64,000 nt of DNA from Hansfordia pulvinata (taxonomy: Eukaryota; Ascomycota; Sordariomycetes; Xylariales). How positions within the stretch are numbered: position 1 is the first letter of the stretch; every line of letters begins with the position of its first letter. Position numbers and translations under genes: made by a program. Where the stretch lies: assembly GCA_006538405.1 (NCBI GenBank), contig BJKQ01000002.1, positions 3,534,001 to 3,598,000 of the forward strand, written 5' to 3'. Below the pieces are notes generated by a model. That model had not been told where the DNA came from. It saw only the letters and a program-made list of their open reading frames with translations, and did no database searches. This document shows positions 13,101 to 25,870 of this stretch, piece by piece.

Positions 13101-13924
13101 ACCCATGGAAGATGGAAGACTGTGGCCCGGACGAACCGAAGTGACGGTTTGGCTCCTGTGTTTCTTGATAGCATTGCATGGCAGTCCGAGGACGCGTTGC
13201 ACATTATCGATGTCTCTAGAAGATGCCTGGATCAGATTAGAAACAGTACTCTACATGTTGTCCCAGAGCCATTCGGCCCCATGAGATTTCACCTGGCCGC
13301 CGCTTTGTGAAGCCGAAGTCGCCGTCCAAGGTCACCAGTTTCTTGCGGGCGAGCTTCGTCGTGAATCCACAGGGCGGGGACAGAAATCGTGATCCCGCTG
13401 CCTCGTGACTCTTGAGTCCACTTGCGGTCACCACTTCCCGGCACCTCAGGGAGCGCCACATTGAAATCCACGATATCAAGAGAACACCCCGCCGGCATTA
13501 TCCACCACAATGACCGCTGGGGCAGCGGAAGCCATCCCGAACGTTCGCTCCAACGGCAGAGGACCGGGGCTGGGCTGGACGTTTTTCAGAGGCGAGAAAT
13601 GCAGTGATGCTCCCGCCGCGGGTCCTGGCCGGGAAGGCTGGCAGAGCAGTTTCCGGCCATTCGCGACCGAGCCTCCGTCAAAACCACGACGGCCATTTCC
13701 CCCGTTTTCCGGGCGAAATGATGAATGATGACACACGTACCCTTCAGCTAGCTGCCAGGGAAAAGCTGGCTCTGCCAGACCAGCCGGGTTACGAAGCCGT
13801 GTATGCATGAGCGGTTTCATGGCCAGTCGTGATTCAGCGACGACGCGGAACCACAGAAAGCGAGAAACGTCATCTCTCTGCCGCAACTTTGTATGTATGT
13901 ACATATATAAATTGCTCTTCATCA
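7122..13924. other. 6.8 kb gene-free interval
   Basis: Largest empty stretch of the window. Open frames here (for example 8672-9247 minus, 10949-11485 plus, 11708-12292 plus) have no recognisable domain, overlap on both strands and read as chance translations. It contains a CCAG repeat (about 8223-8242), an ATCGN pentanucleotide array (9447-9482), TACC repeats at about 9821-9836, and TACTCGTA-type octamers at 8516, 8673, 9369, 10041, 10809, 11226 and 12080. An unresolved 5' exon of the Myb-like gene may lie in the first few hundred bases. Confidence 0.55.
9447..9482. repeat. pentanucleotide array ATCGT/ATCGC/ATCGA
   Basis: Consecutive ATCGN units whose last base changes from T to C to A along the array. 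A short, partly degenerate microsatellite in non-coding DNA. Confidence 0.8.
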
Positions 13925-15684
13925 TCAAGATAGCTTGATGGAGAACTTCTCCGCCAGCTGGTCGCGGGCGATTGCCGCGGCAGCGCCGCCGCCCTCGCCG
14001 TCCCCCTCGACGAGCGCAATGACCCTCTCGTGGGTGGGCAGGCGCAGGGACGGGTCGATGTGGCGCGCCGTCTCGACGAGCCAGCCGTTGATGTCGGCGA
14101 CCTCGGTGCGCTTGCCGGCCCGGACGTCCTGCAGCATCGAGCTCGTGTTGGCCGCCACCTTGACCATGACCCGCCCCAGCATGTCGGTCAGGGCTACCGG
14201 GGAGAAGCGGTCCAGGAGCTCGGCTCGGATGGCGGCGCGCTTCTTCTCTTCTTCTTCTTCTTCTTCTTCTTCCTGCTGTTTCCGCTGGTCTGCCGATGAG
14301 CCCGAGCCTCGCTGCCCCTCGCCGTCTCCGCCGCCGCCAGCGACGAGGATGCCGTCGCTGCTGGGGTGGCGGACCAGCGCCCTCAGCGCGGCGCTGGCCT
14401 CGGCCACCAGGCGGCGCCTGACCTCCGCGAGGGCGCCGTCGTCCCCGTCGCCGTCGTCGTCGCGCATGACGTCGCCGTTCTGGCAGCGCAGCAGCGCCGT
14501 CAGCGGGTTGAGGACCGAGTTGACGACGAGCTTCTCGAGCTGCGAGACCCACAGCTCGCGCTTGGAGATGACGACGCCCCCGAGCCCCGGGGCCGCGGCG
14601 ACCTGCTCCATCAAGTAATCACCACACCACACCCCACCCTCGCCGCTGCCACTCTCGCGGACGGGCCCGACGGTGACGCCGGCGGGGGAGGCGTGCACGC
14701 TGCGGAAGGGGCCGAGCGAGTAGACGCCGTGGGTGGTGACGCAGGCGACCCAGCTGGGGCTCGTCGAGGTGCTGCCGGTGCCCGTGCCGGTGCCCGTGGT
14801 GGCGGCGGCGGCAGCCGGGGGGAAGCGGGCGCGGACGTAGGCGTCGCCGAGCGGGGGCCACAGCTTGCACATGCCGTTCTGGACGAAGCCGACGGTGGAC
14901 CGGGGCGAGAGGTAGCGGCGCAGCCTGTCGACCTGGGGCAGGGCGTCCGAGGCCTTTGTGGAGACGAGGAGGTTCCGGATGATGCCATTTTCCCCGGGAG
15001 TGGCAGAGGAGGAGGAGGAGGAGGAGAAAGAAGAGGATGGCAACGATGATGACGATGGCGAAGAAGCCACCTCCCTCGCCGGCCCCGCCTCGGGCCTCTC
15101 CTCGGTCCACCACTCAATGTCGAAGGCGGCGGGCGGGGAGCGCTCGACCTCGCCGTGGCGCGTCATCTCGAGGCCCGGGTCGGCGGCCCAGTGCTCGAGC
15201 AGGTCGCGGCGGTGGACGACGAGGGTGATGGGCGGGGGCCGCGGGAGCTTGGCCAGGCAGCTGGCGTAGAGGCGGCCGAGGTTGCCGACGCCCACAATGT
15301 AGATGCGCCGCTCACTGTCGCTGCTTTCGCTCTTGGTGGTGGTGGAGGAGGAGGAAAGGAGGAGGAAGGGAAGGAGGAGGAAGGGAAGGAGGAGGACGAG
15401 AACCCGGGGAGGTTGTCCGGGCGCCAGGCGTACAGCCTCGGCGGGGCGGAGCGGTCCTCGAGCAGCTTCTGCAGCCATGGGGGCGCCGGGGCCGAGTCCG
15501 GGGCGTTGTGGAGAGACGAGGCCATGCTGGCTGCTGAGGAATAGAACCGGCGGTGGCCGTGGCTGAGGTGCGCGGTGGTGGTGGTTGTGACGAGCCTCAG
15601 GCAGCCGGCTCGGGCGGTGACGGGGCCGAGCATGTGCAGAGAAGGGTTCTGGAGGAGCCCGGGGAACGGGGCGAGGGGGGCCAT
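13925..15684 (-). CDS. ketopantoate reductase (ApbA/PanE family), mitochondrial presequence, frame-interrupted
   Basis: Family reaction: NADPH-dependent reduction of 2-dehydropantoate to pantoate (pantothenate/CoA pathway), although fungal paralogues may act on other substrates. Seen: a Rossmann start IYIVGVGNLGRLYASCLA with the G-x-G-x-x-G dinucleotide loop; KAS in the LLVSTKASDALPQV strand; FVQNGM; the family Lys/Asn helix EKLVVNSVLNPLTALL (likely catalytic Lys); and the C-terminal GKRTEVADINGWLV signature. Start ATG 15684 gives an Arg-rich, acid-poor leader with RRFYSS, typical of mitochondrial import; a later ATG at 15525 is an alternative. A conserved-looking segment (PPRLYAWRPDNLPG) lies in another frame from the Rossmann part. 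The one-base switch falls in a TCC/TTCC repeat at about 15345-15400, and one extra base gives a continuous 586-codon frame. Ser, Thr/Gly and Glu repeats expand the loops. Stop TAG/TAA-type end at 13925. Confidence 0.85.
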
Positions 15685-17028
15685 CGGGGCGAGGAGGGGC
15701 TTATATACAGCTGCATCAAGTATGTGCTCTGGCTGATGGCTGTGGAGGGTAGCTGTGGATGGGGGGCTGGCCCGGTCGGTCCCAAAGCACGGGCGCGGAG
15801 TCGGCGGTGGCGGCGAAGTGGACGGCGGCCGGTCGGGTCGGAGTTGAGATGCGGGAGACCTCGAGGCCGGTGCTCGGCGCGACGGCCTACGAGTACCTAA
15901 GGTAGATACCTACCTAACGAGTATTTACGTCTGAGGAGGTACTTACAAGAACTCACTCGAACTACCAGTTGACGTAGTGGGTACCCGCACGACACGCACG
16001 CGCTACATGTACCTGAGTATCTGACTTGAGATCCGGGGCTCCGCTGGTGTCGGGTGTTCCTTGTCAGCCCCCACCGCTTCGAGTTGCTTCCTGGGGCCGG
16101 CCATCCCTTCAATGTTGTCTACCTTAGGTATCTTGCTCTCGTGTCGTTTCAGTAGATGCATAGGTACTTGGGCAAGTGAGGTAGGCAAGGTCGAATATCA
16201 TGATCACTTGAACACGACTCGGAAGAACGCGACAACCCGTCGGAGATCGCGAGTAGTCACCTAGGTCAATTCGACAAGAAAGGCACGCAGATACAGTCCG
16301 CCCCTCCGAGGTGGAAGACAAGAACGACCATTCGTCTCATCATGCCTGCACTTGCTCATCTGCCTGTTCCAATGCCTCCGAGCTGTGCAAGGCACCATCT
16401 CCCATGACTTCACATCTCCGCGAGCAAGCCGAGGATAACCGTCAAGACCACATCGCCTCTCCAGAATATCGCAGACCTCCCCGCCCCCGCGTCCGAAGTC
16501 CGCCGACGGTCCCAATCGCCGGGCCAGGACCACCGGCTCTTCTTATCTACGGAAACTCCCTGAAGTGACTCCATCCTCCCATGCCGACCCCAAAGACGGG
16601 AAAGCCACTTCTCTTGGCTTGCTTACCCACGCGCCAGGTACCTATATGACGATATCTTTAGTAAGGTAGGTATCATGTGTTGGCAATGCATACAGGCGGT
16701 CCTCGACTGGCGTGGAAAGTAGAATGCAGTTTTTATCATTATTGTACTGGTAGTCATGATGTAAGAGACGCCACAAGAATGGCCCAAGAAAGCCCAGAAA
16801 GCAGCAAGAAATACAGGGTGCAGTTATACAATGAGTAAAATGCCCGCAGAACGCCTTTCAACATGGTCCGCCACGGACTTTCCTCAGCCCACCACCCTCT
16901 CGATCGATCGGCCCACCCCTTTTACCGCCGTAGGTCCAAAGCTCCATCCACCAGCCAGCCCCCACTTCTACTTCTTCTCTTACAACTGCTCCTTTTCCAC
17001 CCTCCTCGCCACACTCCAGAGTGCACAA
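15685..17028. other. intergenic, between two minus-strand genes
   Basis: Probably the promoter of the ketopantoate-reductase-like gene followed by the 3' flank of PRP8. It contains TACGAGTA at 15888-15895 and several TAGGTA/TACCTA elements (about 15896-15945, 16130-16190 and 16638-16675). No coding frame with recognisable content was found. Confidence 0.6.
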
Positions 17029-20000
17029 CTAAGCAAAGTTGTCGTCTCGGTCCACGCCAATATCTTCCAGCTGGGCAAAGTTCTGGAAGTGCGCAGGGCG
17101 GTGCTGGTCGCCGTAGAAGGGCATCGGCGTGTCCAGCTTGACATGGACGGGCTTCTTCTCCAGCCCGCTGAAAGGCCCCGACAGCCAGCTGTAGTTCCAC
17201 TTGCCGTCCTCCGGCACCAGGAAGTAGCCCTTGTACCGAGGGCTCAAAAGCAGCTTGCGCTTCACGCCCATGTCCGTCGTGAACCCCTGCGGCTGATCGC
17301 TGCCAATATCCTTGTTCTCCACGCCCCACTGGAAGCCGTGGGGCTTCAGTCCCCACGCCGACAGGGACACGGAGCCCGGCGTGAACGACACGTCCACCGT
17401 CACCGTCTGGTCCTTGTCCAGGTTCGAGTGCGAGTCCAGCATGCGTGCGTGCTCCGTCACGTCCGCCGCAGACATGTACGGCAGCTCGTTTCCAGCTACC
17501 GTGTGGATCACACCCAGGGGCTCCATGTCCGCGAGGTACTCGTGCTGGGGCAACTGCTGGGCGAGCTTGACATTGCGAAGGCTTCCAATCTGGGGCACCA
17601 GCACAATGCACCTTATCTCCTTGATCTGCTTGTTGTCGGGCGCGGACACACCGTATAGGTATCCGGCAACCTGCACGCGCAAGTCCGCGATCGTGATGAA
17701 CTTCTTCAGGACGTTGTTCGGCATGACATACGTGATGTCATCGGTATCGTTGTCGACCGACGAGACATAGATGTTGTTGGCGCGCGTGCGCAAGTTGGAC
17801 GTCGCAATCGCACGCGTCCGCCATTCCGTCTTGGAAGCAAATGTCTGCGTCTCGAACTGCGAGGTCGTCGTGACCACAATCTCCTCGCCGTGGACGTTCT
17901 GCGTCTTGGTCGTCGTCGCCGTGAGTTGTTGCTGCTCTTGCTGCTGCTGCTCAATCTCGGCGGCTTGCTGGCGCTGCATGGACGGAGCAGAAATCTCCAT
18001 ACCAAGAATGATGTCTCGAACCTCACTACTGGTCAGACTCGACACGTTGACGTTGTTCTTTTTCCCGTAGTCGTGCAGAATCAGGTCGCGAAGCTGCGTT
18101 TCCACCTTGATCCAGTCCTCATCGGACAGTGTCGGCCAGATATGGTGCTGCTGTGTGATGACTGTCTTGTCGGGCCGCAAGATCAGCTTGGTCTTGTCTG
18201 GGTTAACATGCAGCGCGCGCAGGATCAGGACTAGACGCGAGAAGGCCGTGTAGGACGAAATGCTCTTCAGCCACTCGTCATACAGGTTGAACAAAACCAT
18301 CTGAGGCTCCGTGGCCCGCAAAATCATGTCTCCGAGCTTTTCGACCTTCATGGCGGCTTGGAAAGGAAGCTGCAGCTCCGAGGCGCGGATGGAAATATTG
18401 GGGAAATCCAAGAGATGCACCTCGAGCGGGTCAAGCAGACCCTTGCGCGTGACAATGAGCTCCTTCGGCTGCTCTTCAATAGGGAGCGAACGAATCAGAG
18501 CGGCGACCTCTTCGGCCGTCTTCCATTTCGCCAGCTGGCCCAGTCGCTTCTGTCCGGCCCAGACACTCGTGTGGATAATCTTCAAGAACAGCTGACCCGT
18601 CCTTGGGTTGAAGATGAAAATGGCACCGTTGATGGGTTTCGTTGTCAAGTTACCCTCAAACGTCTTGTGGATTGTCACTCGGTAGACGTTGGTGTCGTCG
18701 ATGAACAGCTTCGTCTGGTTGCTAAACAGCTCGGAGTAGTTTTGAGAGTTGAGGAACTCCTGGTTGCTCTCCGAGGCATACAGCTGCAGACCCTTCCTGA
18801 TACGTTCCCGCAGAACGTAAAGAGCAGGGTTGGCCTTCATGACCTTGGCCATTGCCTGCTGCACAAGCACCTTGAGGCCAGGGAAGTATTGGCCGTAAGC
18901 CGAGTACAAGTTGTAAGCAAGATCGATTCCGATCATCAGACCGGTCGCCGACGGGTAGATACTCATGCTGTCGTTGGTGTAGTCGAGGTACTTGGCGCGA
19001 GTGTAGCGCTCAATGTCGTGAGAATCGTAGTCGCCGTAGCGCAGCTGGACATCCAGCCAGAACTTGTTGGATGTGGTGGGCTCGATCGTGTCTTTGGTGT
19101 CGTACAACAGCGAGGGCCGGGTTACGTTCCACTTGCTGCTGGCAAACAACAGCACATCGGCGCAAGAGCTGTTCATCTTGTACGACTTTCTGGGGTGAAT
19201 AGTCTCCTTCTGCACCGTCTCAATGCCCAAGGACTCCAGCTCTTGGTCAAACACCTGGCAAAGATCCATCACCACAGATTCGTGGATCTTCTGCCACAAA
19301 TGAGCTCTGAAAATCTGGATGAGGGAAATCTTCAGAGTCGGGATCTTGCCGTGCAAGAAAATGCCTGTCAGATCAAGCTGGACTTGGAAACCGACGTAAA
19401 CGTTTGCGCGGTTGATTGTGGGCGACCACCACAAGGTGAAGCGACGGTTGGGGATTTGGTTCAAACCGCTACGCTGAGCGTTTGTCAACTTCTTGAATTT
19501 CATCGACTCCTCTGCATGCTTGTTAGTAAACTCCAGGATCTGAAACGTAGCATCGCCACGATGGGACAAGAAAAAGATAAGACGTACCGAAACCGCTGGC
19601 ACGTTCCCAAAAGAGACCCTCCCAGCTGGGGAAGCCAGTTGCCTTGAAGAGAGTGTGCTCCAGAATGGTCTCAACACCACCCAAGGCTTGAATGACATCC
19701 GTACGGTAAGCATTGAGATTCCAAAGCTTGCCGTCGTGACGTTGACTGGTCCACCAGAAGGGGTTGCTCTTCATCAGCTGGTAGAGCTTGAATTCACTGC
19801 GAACTCGGAAACCCTTGTCAAAGCTAAGAGTGCTGCGATCCTTCTGGAACAGAGTGTTGATGCGAGGAAGACCCCGATCCCAGCTGTCTTCGAGATCCTC
19901 GAGGGTCAGGCGACGATTCTGCTGATTGGCCTCCAGACGCTTTTGAGAGTACTCAGTCCACACTCTCTGGGAGTCGATGAACTCAGACTCCCATGGAACG

Positions 20001-23000
20001 ATATATCTGAAGATGTTGGGGATGAGCGTCTCTTCGTCGTGCGTCATACCGGCTCTGTAGTGCGTGACTCCAACATCAGTCTGCTTGGACCATCTCTTGT
20101 CGCTGGCCGGGATCAGGATATGGGATCCAGAGATCATGCCCAGACCACCAAGTTCTTTGGGAGTGTAGAACACAGCGGGAGGGAAACGCGAGGGCATCTT
20201 CGAATTGAGACCAATCTTGACACGAGTCTGGATCTTGGTCTCGCACTTGACAATGGTGTCGAGGAGGTTGACCGTGGATACTGCGGCCTCACGGTAATAG
20301 GTGAACAGCGCGATCAGGGCAGTGTTCCACTTATTGGCAATCTTGGTGAATGTAGTAGAGCCAGAAGACATCAGGATCTGACGAATCTTATTGTTGAACT
20401 TCTGGATGTCCTCCTCGGTCACCTGCAAGAAAGCATGTGCAGTCCGCTCCTTGGTCGTGTTGTCCACCAAAGACCATACACTGTCCTTGATGGGGAATTC
20501 ATCGTTCTGGTTGCGAATCTTGGGGAGGATGCGAACCTCGAACCCAGACATGGAAAATAGCAAGTTGGGGTTGTCGCGACTGTAAACACTGGCAAAAGTG
20601 TCGTCCCACTCAATTGTGGTGATGGATCGAGGGAGACGGTTCTTCAGGTCCCAGAAGACAGCGCGGCCCAGGTTGACATCGTGTCGCATGAGACGCATGC
20701 GGGAATCGCGAGGCCAGCACTTCTTGCTTTTGTAACCAATGACGTTTTCGAAATTGGGGTCTGGCTGCTCAGTCAAGAAGCGTTGAATCAAATCTCTCGA
20801 TTCGTCGGCGGAGAATCTGAGGAATACCCAGATTTTGTCGATGTGCCTGGTGTAGAGGCGGATGGGGTGTTTGGTCTCGGTTTCCCGGTCGCGGAACTGA
20901 AGGAAGTCGTTGGGCTGGGTCGGCGGACCTGCGATTTCACTCGCGCGGTTGAGGCCAAGCAGCAAAAGATCGAGCACAAGACCGTAGAACTGGAAGACAA
21001 AGCCCGAGAACTGAAGACCGCGGATCATGCCATAGCTGTTGACGTGGTTCATGTCCTTGTAGGTGAGCTGGACGTTGTTCTTTGAGCTGATGTAATCTGC
21101 CAGGTTGTGGTCCATGATGAGGCGCAGAAGTCGGTTCAGCAAGGTCAGATCAATCTTCTCGTACACTTTGGAAAGCTCGGTCTCGATCATGACATTGCAC
21201 TCTCCATCGGCAGTCTCCCACACCTTGTCCAGGTTATTGATTCCCTGAGCCCACTTGTACACCAACAGGGGAGGAACCTCGGAGTCGGAGGGCTTGATCC
21301 AGGCGGGGAACAAATGGCGTTGGTCTGCCTGGTACCACAGGTATTGATCGAGATAAGCATCACTGATTTTCTCGATGGGCTCGATGTCGTAGACAGGGTT
21401 GATTGTGCTGTAATTGTCGTTCATGTCGATCTGGACTTCCTTGAAAGCGCGCTGCGTCAAAAGGAAGCGCTTGATGCGCTCCAGGGTGGTACCAGGGCTG
21501 TCGTAAGCCTGCTCGATGAGAGCTAACTCCTCACGTTGGCTCTGGTTGAGGCGACCCTTGACAGAGTAGGCTTCGCGCAGACGCTCAAGGGCGAGGATCA
21601 AGATCTTGGTGTCGTGCTTGTAGGACACACTGGGGAATGGAATAGGAGTGAACTTGCGAGACTCCAGCCAGTGAACCGTGGTTGTGTAGATAGCAACCGC
21701 CTCCTCGGACGACACGTAAGGGCCGTCCTTCATGTAGTTGTGCTGACGTTCCTGCTCGGCCTTGAGCCATAGACGAGTGAGACGGCCGACATTCTTCTTA
21801 GCCACCGTTTTATCGACAGTGGCGCCTCTCCGGATACGCTCGCGGTTGTAATGGGCCACAGAGATCCACCAGTCTGCCTTCGATTTGACGTAGCGCAGAA
21901 TAATGTTCTCGATCGGGGCGGGAAGGCCAGGCACCTTCCAAGGGATGTTGCTCTTCCAGCATCTCCAAGCCTCTGAAAGGTGTTGCAGCACGGTGTTGAC
22001 CTTGTTCTGCTTGATGCCTTCGGGCATCATGTCCATCAGGTCGGCCATGACCGAGGCACGCAGCTCAAGATCGAAATGCGACTCGACGCGCTGTTTCGTA
22101 ACCGTCTTGGCAACACCCTTGCTGTGGCGACCCTCGAATTGACGAGACAGAAGGTTGCCAAGCCATCTCTCCAGAAGAGGGATAATGCCCCTCATGAAGA
22201 ATAACCAAACACGCCAAGCAGGGGCCCAGAAACCGCAACCGGGTCCCTTGCCCACTGGACCACTGTTGAATCGATAGTAGATGAGATGCTTCAAGTCCTT
22301 GCAAGATCGGATTTGGTGCATCAGCTTGTACTTGTAGCGGTACATACCGGTCAGCTGACCAACATGATTGAACGCGTAGAGAATACCATCGGCAAGCTGG
22401 AAAGCGTCAATGTTGCCGAGCCGGTACTGCACCTGGGCGTCCACAATGAGCTTGGTCAACCGGAGAATCTCTCTCATCAGGTGGAAAGCGTTTCCGAAGC
22501 GGGACTTCTTGCGTTCCTTGGTAGTCAGGGTTTTGACAGGCTTCAGGTTGAAGTTGTAGTCGAGATGCAGGTAGGTCAAGTTCTTGCGGTGGATGAGGAG
22601 ATTCAGCATGTTGAAACCCTGCCTGCAGACCTGCAAACCTGCCTCGACCCAGTCGATTGTCGTCTGCTGGAAGAACTTGGTCTGCTTCAGTGTGCGCAGT
22701 AGATTTTGTTTGCTTGCAGCCTTCGGCGGCTTCTTGTGAAGCTCATTGAGCACCCACGTTTTGAGAAGCTTCTGGTAGGATACCCGGACCTTGACGGGCT
22801 GCTTGGGCGGGCAGTGCTCGAGGTACCACTGTTTGATGAGCGGGACGTCCTGAGCGCGAACCATGTGCCCCGAGCGACGGTCGAAGGGGAACGGTGCCCA
22901 CCACAGAGCAATGGCGCCGGTGGTGTCCTCGGTATACAGCTCCTCGTCGGCAAGGAAGGGCTCGACGTCGGCTGGCAAAGTGAACGCGTCGTCCTCGGGC

Positions 23001-24226
23001 TCCTCTAGATTGCCTTCACCAAATAGCTCATCCTCATGACTGACGGCGACATTCTTCGGCGCGACTGATCGGGATGAAATGGGGTTGATGGCTGAATCGA
23101 AATGGAAAGCAGGCAAGCTGTGATCCTCAGATCTCATATAAACGCTCTGAGGATGCGAGTACCAGTGAAACTGCACACTGCGGGGCAAAGAGTTGTAGAG
23201 GTAAGGGTAGGCGACTCGCGATTCGGTGCGGATGGGCGCGCGGAAGATGATTCTGTCGATAGCATTGAACTCGCCGAAGTCCTCGTCGTTGGGGTCAATG
23301 TCCTTGAATAAAGGCTCGAAACGAGGCCCACCAGGGAGCGCAACGTTGAGTGCTTTGGCTGTGAGAAGACTCTTCAATTCAAAGAGATAAAAGTAGTTCT
23401 GGTCGATGTTGTCGCTCAACAGCGGCCGACTCAGACGGTGCAGGGCGGCCATCTGAGGTAGGTTGAGATTCCATGTCTTGTAGCTGGGGCCATTGACATG
23501 TTCAGTGTCGACAAGCGGACGAGGGTCGTAAAACCACTCGAAAACGGCAGCATCTTCATCTTCGTCAAGTTCCATCTGGATGGGCTCGAGGGGCTCGACG
23601 TCTTCAATGTTCTCGGACCAAGACAACGGCGGCTCCTCGTCGTCGAAAGGCGGGAAGCGCATGCGCTTGAAGAGTCGTCGATCGCTCTTCTCTTTGCGCA
23701 TGGTTAGCCACATTGTGGCCCACTGTGCCGTGAAAACGGGTGGGATGACGCGTGGGATCTCGTTGACCAGGGTCAAGCAGCCATTGACGTGATACAAAAC
23801 TTTGACCTCCCTGGACGACTCCCAGGGCATGGGCATGTTCTCGAGAAGCTTCATGACGGCGTGGGGCATGAACTTCAACGCGCCAAGGTAGCTGCGCTTA
23901 TCGCTGGTGTATTTCTTCTGGGAGACATCGCCGATATCCTTCACAATCTTGCGCAGGTGCTCTGGTGGCATATCGGCCTTTTGGGTCTCGACAAAGCCAC
24001 CCTTGCGCTTCTCGCCGAAGCGGTTGCGCTGATTGCGCACCCATTCCTTCTTCTTCTGAGCGAACTTGGCGATGTGAGAGTCGGCTGGGGGTCGGTAGCC
24101 GGGAGGAGGCGGCGGCGGAGGAGCGCCGGGAGGCGGAGGGAGGAAGTCGGAAGGGGGGCCCGGAGGCGGCGGCGGCGGCGGTGGCGGCGCGCCCCAGCCG
24201 GGAGGGGGAGGAGGTTGAAAGGACAT
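17029..24226 (-). CDS. PRP8: pre-mRNA-splicing factor Prp8 (U5 snRNP core)
   Basis: Scaffold protein at the catalytic centre of the spliceosome, contacting U5 and U6 snRNA and both splice sites; nuclear. ATG 24226, stop TAG at 17029-17031; one 76-nt intron (19512-19587, GTACGT...CAG, branch ACTAAC) interrupts a Glu codon after residue 1546. Joined exons give 7122 nt, 2373 residues, the usual Prp8 length. Seen in order: poly-proline N-terminus (1-45) then the [20 protein letters not shown] block; the large N-terminal and reverse-transcriptase-like regions, including [20 protein letters not shown]; the [20 protein letters not shown] segment in the linker/endonuclease-like region; an RNase H-like region; and a Jab1/MPN domain from about 2135 ([13 protein letters not shown]...GVIHT) with the typical C-terminal tail HRPAHFQNF. 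No intein interrupts it. It is divergent from the eL34 gene. Confidence 0.98.
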
Positions 24227-25061
24227 GTCGCCGGCGCGTCTCGTAGGTGTCTATGAGTTCGCGCGTGTTGGGCGAGAACAGTGACAAGCGGAGGAGCGCG
24301 CGCGGGCGCGATGAGGCGCGAAGCGGCGACACGCAGGGAAGCGCAGCCGGCCAGACGCGTCCAGGCTCGAGCCCGATGAATGAGCGGCCTCAAGCGTCAC
24401 AAGCAGTCTCGGCGGTCATAGAGATCGCTGGTGCTTCAACGACCTTACGACTGGCGAGATGGAAAGATGGGGTTGAAGGGGATGGAAACGGAGATGGATG
24501 TGGAGGTGTGATGGTAATGATGAATACTTCGCGGCAGGCTGGGCCTCGAGCTACGGTACCGCACCACGTACTCGTACGGGTAGCAACGCCTGGAGATTTT
24601 TCTCGAGACATGGTCCCGCGACGGGAACTCCGAGCTAGTCTAGAAGCAGACAAACCCATCTCAAGATCACGAGCTAGACTTGGCTTGGGCTAGCGGATTC
24701 GGTACACGGATACTTTCAGACGCCAGCTGCAGACTCAAGGAGACAGCTGTCGAGATGCCGCAACAGCCCCCGAGACCCCGGCCGGAGTCAGTGTGGCTGA
24801 TCTTGGAGCAAGCCACACTCAACCCACCTCAAGCGTGCGCGCTGAGGCTGGCCCCTCACCAACTCAATCAGGGCTAACGCTAATTGGTCAAGTTAGCGGG
24901 CTTAGTTCTACGCACACAAACTCGTGCATTTTTTACTCCTACTCCCAAAATCACACGGCTGCAAACGCAAAAAGTTAACCGCCCCAACTCGACCCGATCC
25001 GACCACCCAACAACGACGACGACGACGACGACCTCCGCCGACATCACCAACAACCGTCAAA
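24227..25061. promoter_or_regulatory. divergent promoter region between PRP8 and eL34 genes
   Basis: An 835-bp non-coding interval between two divergently transcribed housekeeping genes, so it must carry both promoters. Visible elements are an inverted CCAAT (ATTGG, about 24881), one TACTCGTA octamer (24569-24576) and a CA/CGA-rich leader with an ACG repeat (about 25013-25032) just before the eL34 start. Assignment of any element to a factor is inference. Confidence 0.6.
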
Positions 25062-25870
25062 ATGGGCAGCAACAGAGTCACCTACCGTCGGCGCAACCCG
25101 TACGTCTGCCATTCCCGCCTGCTCGTCCCGCTGTCGAACCGCGATTTCGCACACGACCGACGGAACCCCGCGCGCGCTGCCCCGATTCGACCCTTGGCTA
25201 ACTTGCGCCCTACAGGTACAACACCCGGTCCAACAAGACCCGCATCGTCAAGACCCCGGGTGGTGAGCTGCGCACTCTGCACATCAAGAAGCGCGGCACT
25301 GCCCCCAAGTGTGGTGACTGTGGTACCAAGCTGCCTGGTGTAAGTGGCCCCAGACGACCTGAAACGGCTTTACATCGAGAACAACGAAAGAGTCGAAGAT
25401 GAGACGAGGACAATGGATGGGAACAATTCGCAGGTTACGCACTATCGGTATGGCATTGGAAACTGGAGGCCTTACGATTGGCAGAATGAGCGATCGACGG
25501 CTCGGATCACAGGGCGAATATGTGTGATTGACCTTGGTCATCCCGAAGCTACCGTCGCTCTCGCCCATGCCGCCATGCCGCCATATGGCCCTCACCACGT
25601 CTCATCTCGCCTCTGGAATTGCGACTCGAATTGTTCAAGCTGGCCCAAAACGCCGCAGACGTTGACTGACAACCCATACAGGTCCCCGCCCTCCGCCCCC
25701 GCGAGTACGCCCAGATCTCCAAGCCCAAGAAGACCGTCCAGCGCGCGTACGGTGGCTCAAGATGCGGTAACTGCGTGCGTGACCGCGTGGTCCGCGCGTT
25801 CCTGATCGAGGAGCAGAAGATCGTCAAGAAGGTGCTGAAGGAGCAGGAGGGTAGCCAGAAGAAGAAATAA
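25062..25870 (+). CDS. RPL34: 60S ribosomal protein eL34
   Basis: Structural protein of the large cytosolic ribosomal subunit. Three exons: 25062-25099, 25216-25339 and 25682-25870 (stop TAA 25868-25870). Introns are 25100-25215 (GTACGT...CAG, branch CTAAC) and 25340-25681 (GTAAGT...CAG, branch CTGAC). The splice gives 116 residues, the normal size for eL34. It starts [19 protein letters not shown], as the family does, and carries two CxxC pairs (KCGDCG and RCGNCV) of the eL34 zinc-binding fold, followed by the conserved [20 protein letters not shown]-terminal helix. The first intron falls right after the basic N-terminus, common for fungal ribosomal protein genes. Confidence 0.97.

Noticed and set aside
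18358..19647. Long plus-strand open frame antisense to PRP8
   Set aside because: It mirrors the codon bias of the highly conserved PRP8 exons and has no domain of its own.
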